From the NCBI RefSeq assembly GCF_050789285.1, contig NZ_JBOUVX010000001.1:62001-126000 (forward strand): DNA of 64,000 nucleotides, in the 5' to 3' direction. Shown one piece after another: positions 63,564-64,000 of this stretch. The translations under genes were made by a program, and so were the position numbers. The notes under the pieces were generated by a model. That model did not search any database. It was given only the letters and a program-made list of their open reading frames with translations, and had not been told where the DNA came from. This DNA is from CAVPWP01 sp050789285 (GTDB lineage: Bacteria; Pseudomonadota; Alphaproteobacteria; Rhodobacterales; Rhodobacteraceae). How positions within the stretch are numbered: position 1 is the stretch's first letter; each line of letters opens with the position of its first letter.

Positions 63564-64000
63564 TCAGTTCGAGGCGTGGAAAACCCGGCCAAGCGAGGCC
63601 GGCGCGTTCATCGCCGCGCGCGACCTGTCGGCCGAGATGATGACCAGCACGAGGATCGTTATCAGATACGGCGACATCGACAAGATTTCGACAGGAACCT
63701 TCACGCCTGCGGCCTGCAGGTTCAGCTGCAAAACCGCTATTCCGCCGAAAAGGTAGGCGCCCAGAAGAACGCGCCAGGGTTTCCAGGACGCGAAGACCAC
63801 GATGGCAAGGGCGATCCAGCCCGCGCCGGCGGTCATGCCTTCGGTCCATTGCGGCACGCGCACAAGGCTCAGGTAGGCCCCGCCCAGCCCGGCACAGGCC
63901 CCACCGAAGGCGATGGCGGCGATGCGGATGCGCACCACCTTGTAGCCAAGGGCATGGGCGCTGTCGTGGCTTTCGCCGACCGCGCGCAGGACAAGGCCCG
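63564..64000 (-). CDS. BMP-type ABC transporter permease, 5' end outside the window
   Basis: The frame is open to the window edge; 145 codons are seen, ending FHASN. The visible part is the C-terminal half of an RbsC/YufQ-type permease: RAVGESHDSAHALGYKV, CAGLGGAYLSLVRVPQWTEG and GAGWIALAIVVFASWKPWR. It forms the channel used by the binding protein encoded downstream. The N-terminus, second permease and ATPase must lie beyond 64000. Confidence 0.88.
   Translation of the reverse strand, partial: GLVLRAVGESHDSAHALGYKVVRIRIAAIAFGGACAGLGGAYLSLVRVPQWTEGMTAGAGWIALAIVVFASWKPWRVLLGAYLFGGIAVLQLNLQAAGVKVPVEILSMSPYLITILVLVIISADRSRAAMNAPASLGRVFHASN

Overview
The window is high-GC DNA from an alphaproteobacterium, most likely a member of the Rhodobacterales (Rhodobacteraceae/Paracoccaceae). 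The evidence is an RpoHII-type second heat-shock sigma factor behind a Rhodobacter-style sigma-E promoter, an Lrp-type regulator divergent from a long bifunctional PutA, a SPOR lipoprotein-dacC-tmk-holB-tatD-MBL operon, FNR-type and CtrA-like boxes, and a stand-alone Hint-domain protein. All names come from reading motifs and overall resemblance by eye; no database search was run.

Layout. 1-930: tail of an unknown gene and a BKACE-family beta-keto acid cleavage enzyme. 1233-14875: a divergent sugar catabolic locus of the non-phosphorylative L-rhamnose/L-fucose type. Its left arm (minus strand) carries an aldo/keto reductase, a CUT2 sugar ABC transporter, an L-rhamnose mutarotase, a short-chain dehydrogenase and an FAD-linked 2-hydroxyacid oxidase. 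Its right arm (plus strand) carries a DapA-like lyase, an RhmD-like enolase-superfamily dehydratase, a lactonase, a FadR-type GntR regulator, a second mutarotase and a close RhmD homologue. The arms are separated by a promoter region with a perfect GntR-type palindrome. 14876-15620: a scar next to tRNA-Ser(UGA), holding a frameshifted IS6-family transposase relic and a possible integrase tail.

15925-22328: housekeeping operon (SPOR lipoprotein, D,D-carboxypeptidase, thymidylate kinase, DNA polymerase III delta prime, TatD, MBL hydrolase, AEC transporter). 22433-26295: Mla-type phospholipid transport operon with a STAS-fused permease. 26299-30380: Lrp-type regulator and PutA. 30394-32352: phosphoribosyltransferase and universal stress protein, with three FNR/FixK-like boxes around them. 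32404-38523: a polyamine-type ABC transporter (potA-D-B-C order) with an SDR, convergent with a PuuB-like oxidase; a LuxR-type regulator is divergent. 39474-46582: comM, rpoHII, a ChaN-like gene, coaBC, dut, a membrane-anchored ThiF/MoeB-like protein and an amino-acid binding protein; its permease follows at 46683.

47551-64000: M3 peptidase overlapping a cation diffusion facilitator tail to tail, an SH3 protein, a 2-hydroxyacid dehydrogenase, a Crp-family regulator, an exported sulfatase with a HAD phosphatase, a dimethylglycine-dehydrogenase-like FAD/GcvT enzyme, a Hint protein, a DAO-type oxidase, an exported YtcJ-like amidohydrolase, and a BMP-family ABC importer that runs off the end.

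I found no clearly new multi-gene defence or mobile system. The points most worth a second look are the sugar locus (duplicated mutarotases and dehydratases, a DapA-like enzyme without its usual tyrosine, a CTG start), the FNR-box cluster at the PRTase/stress-protein pair, the sigma-E and CtrA-like sites between comM and rpoHII, and the membrane-tethered ThiF-family enzyme.
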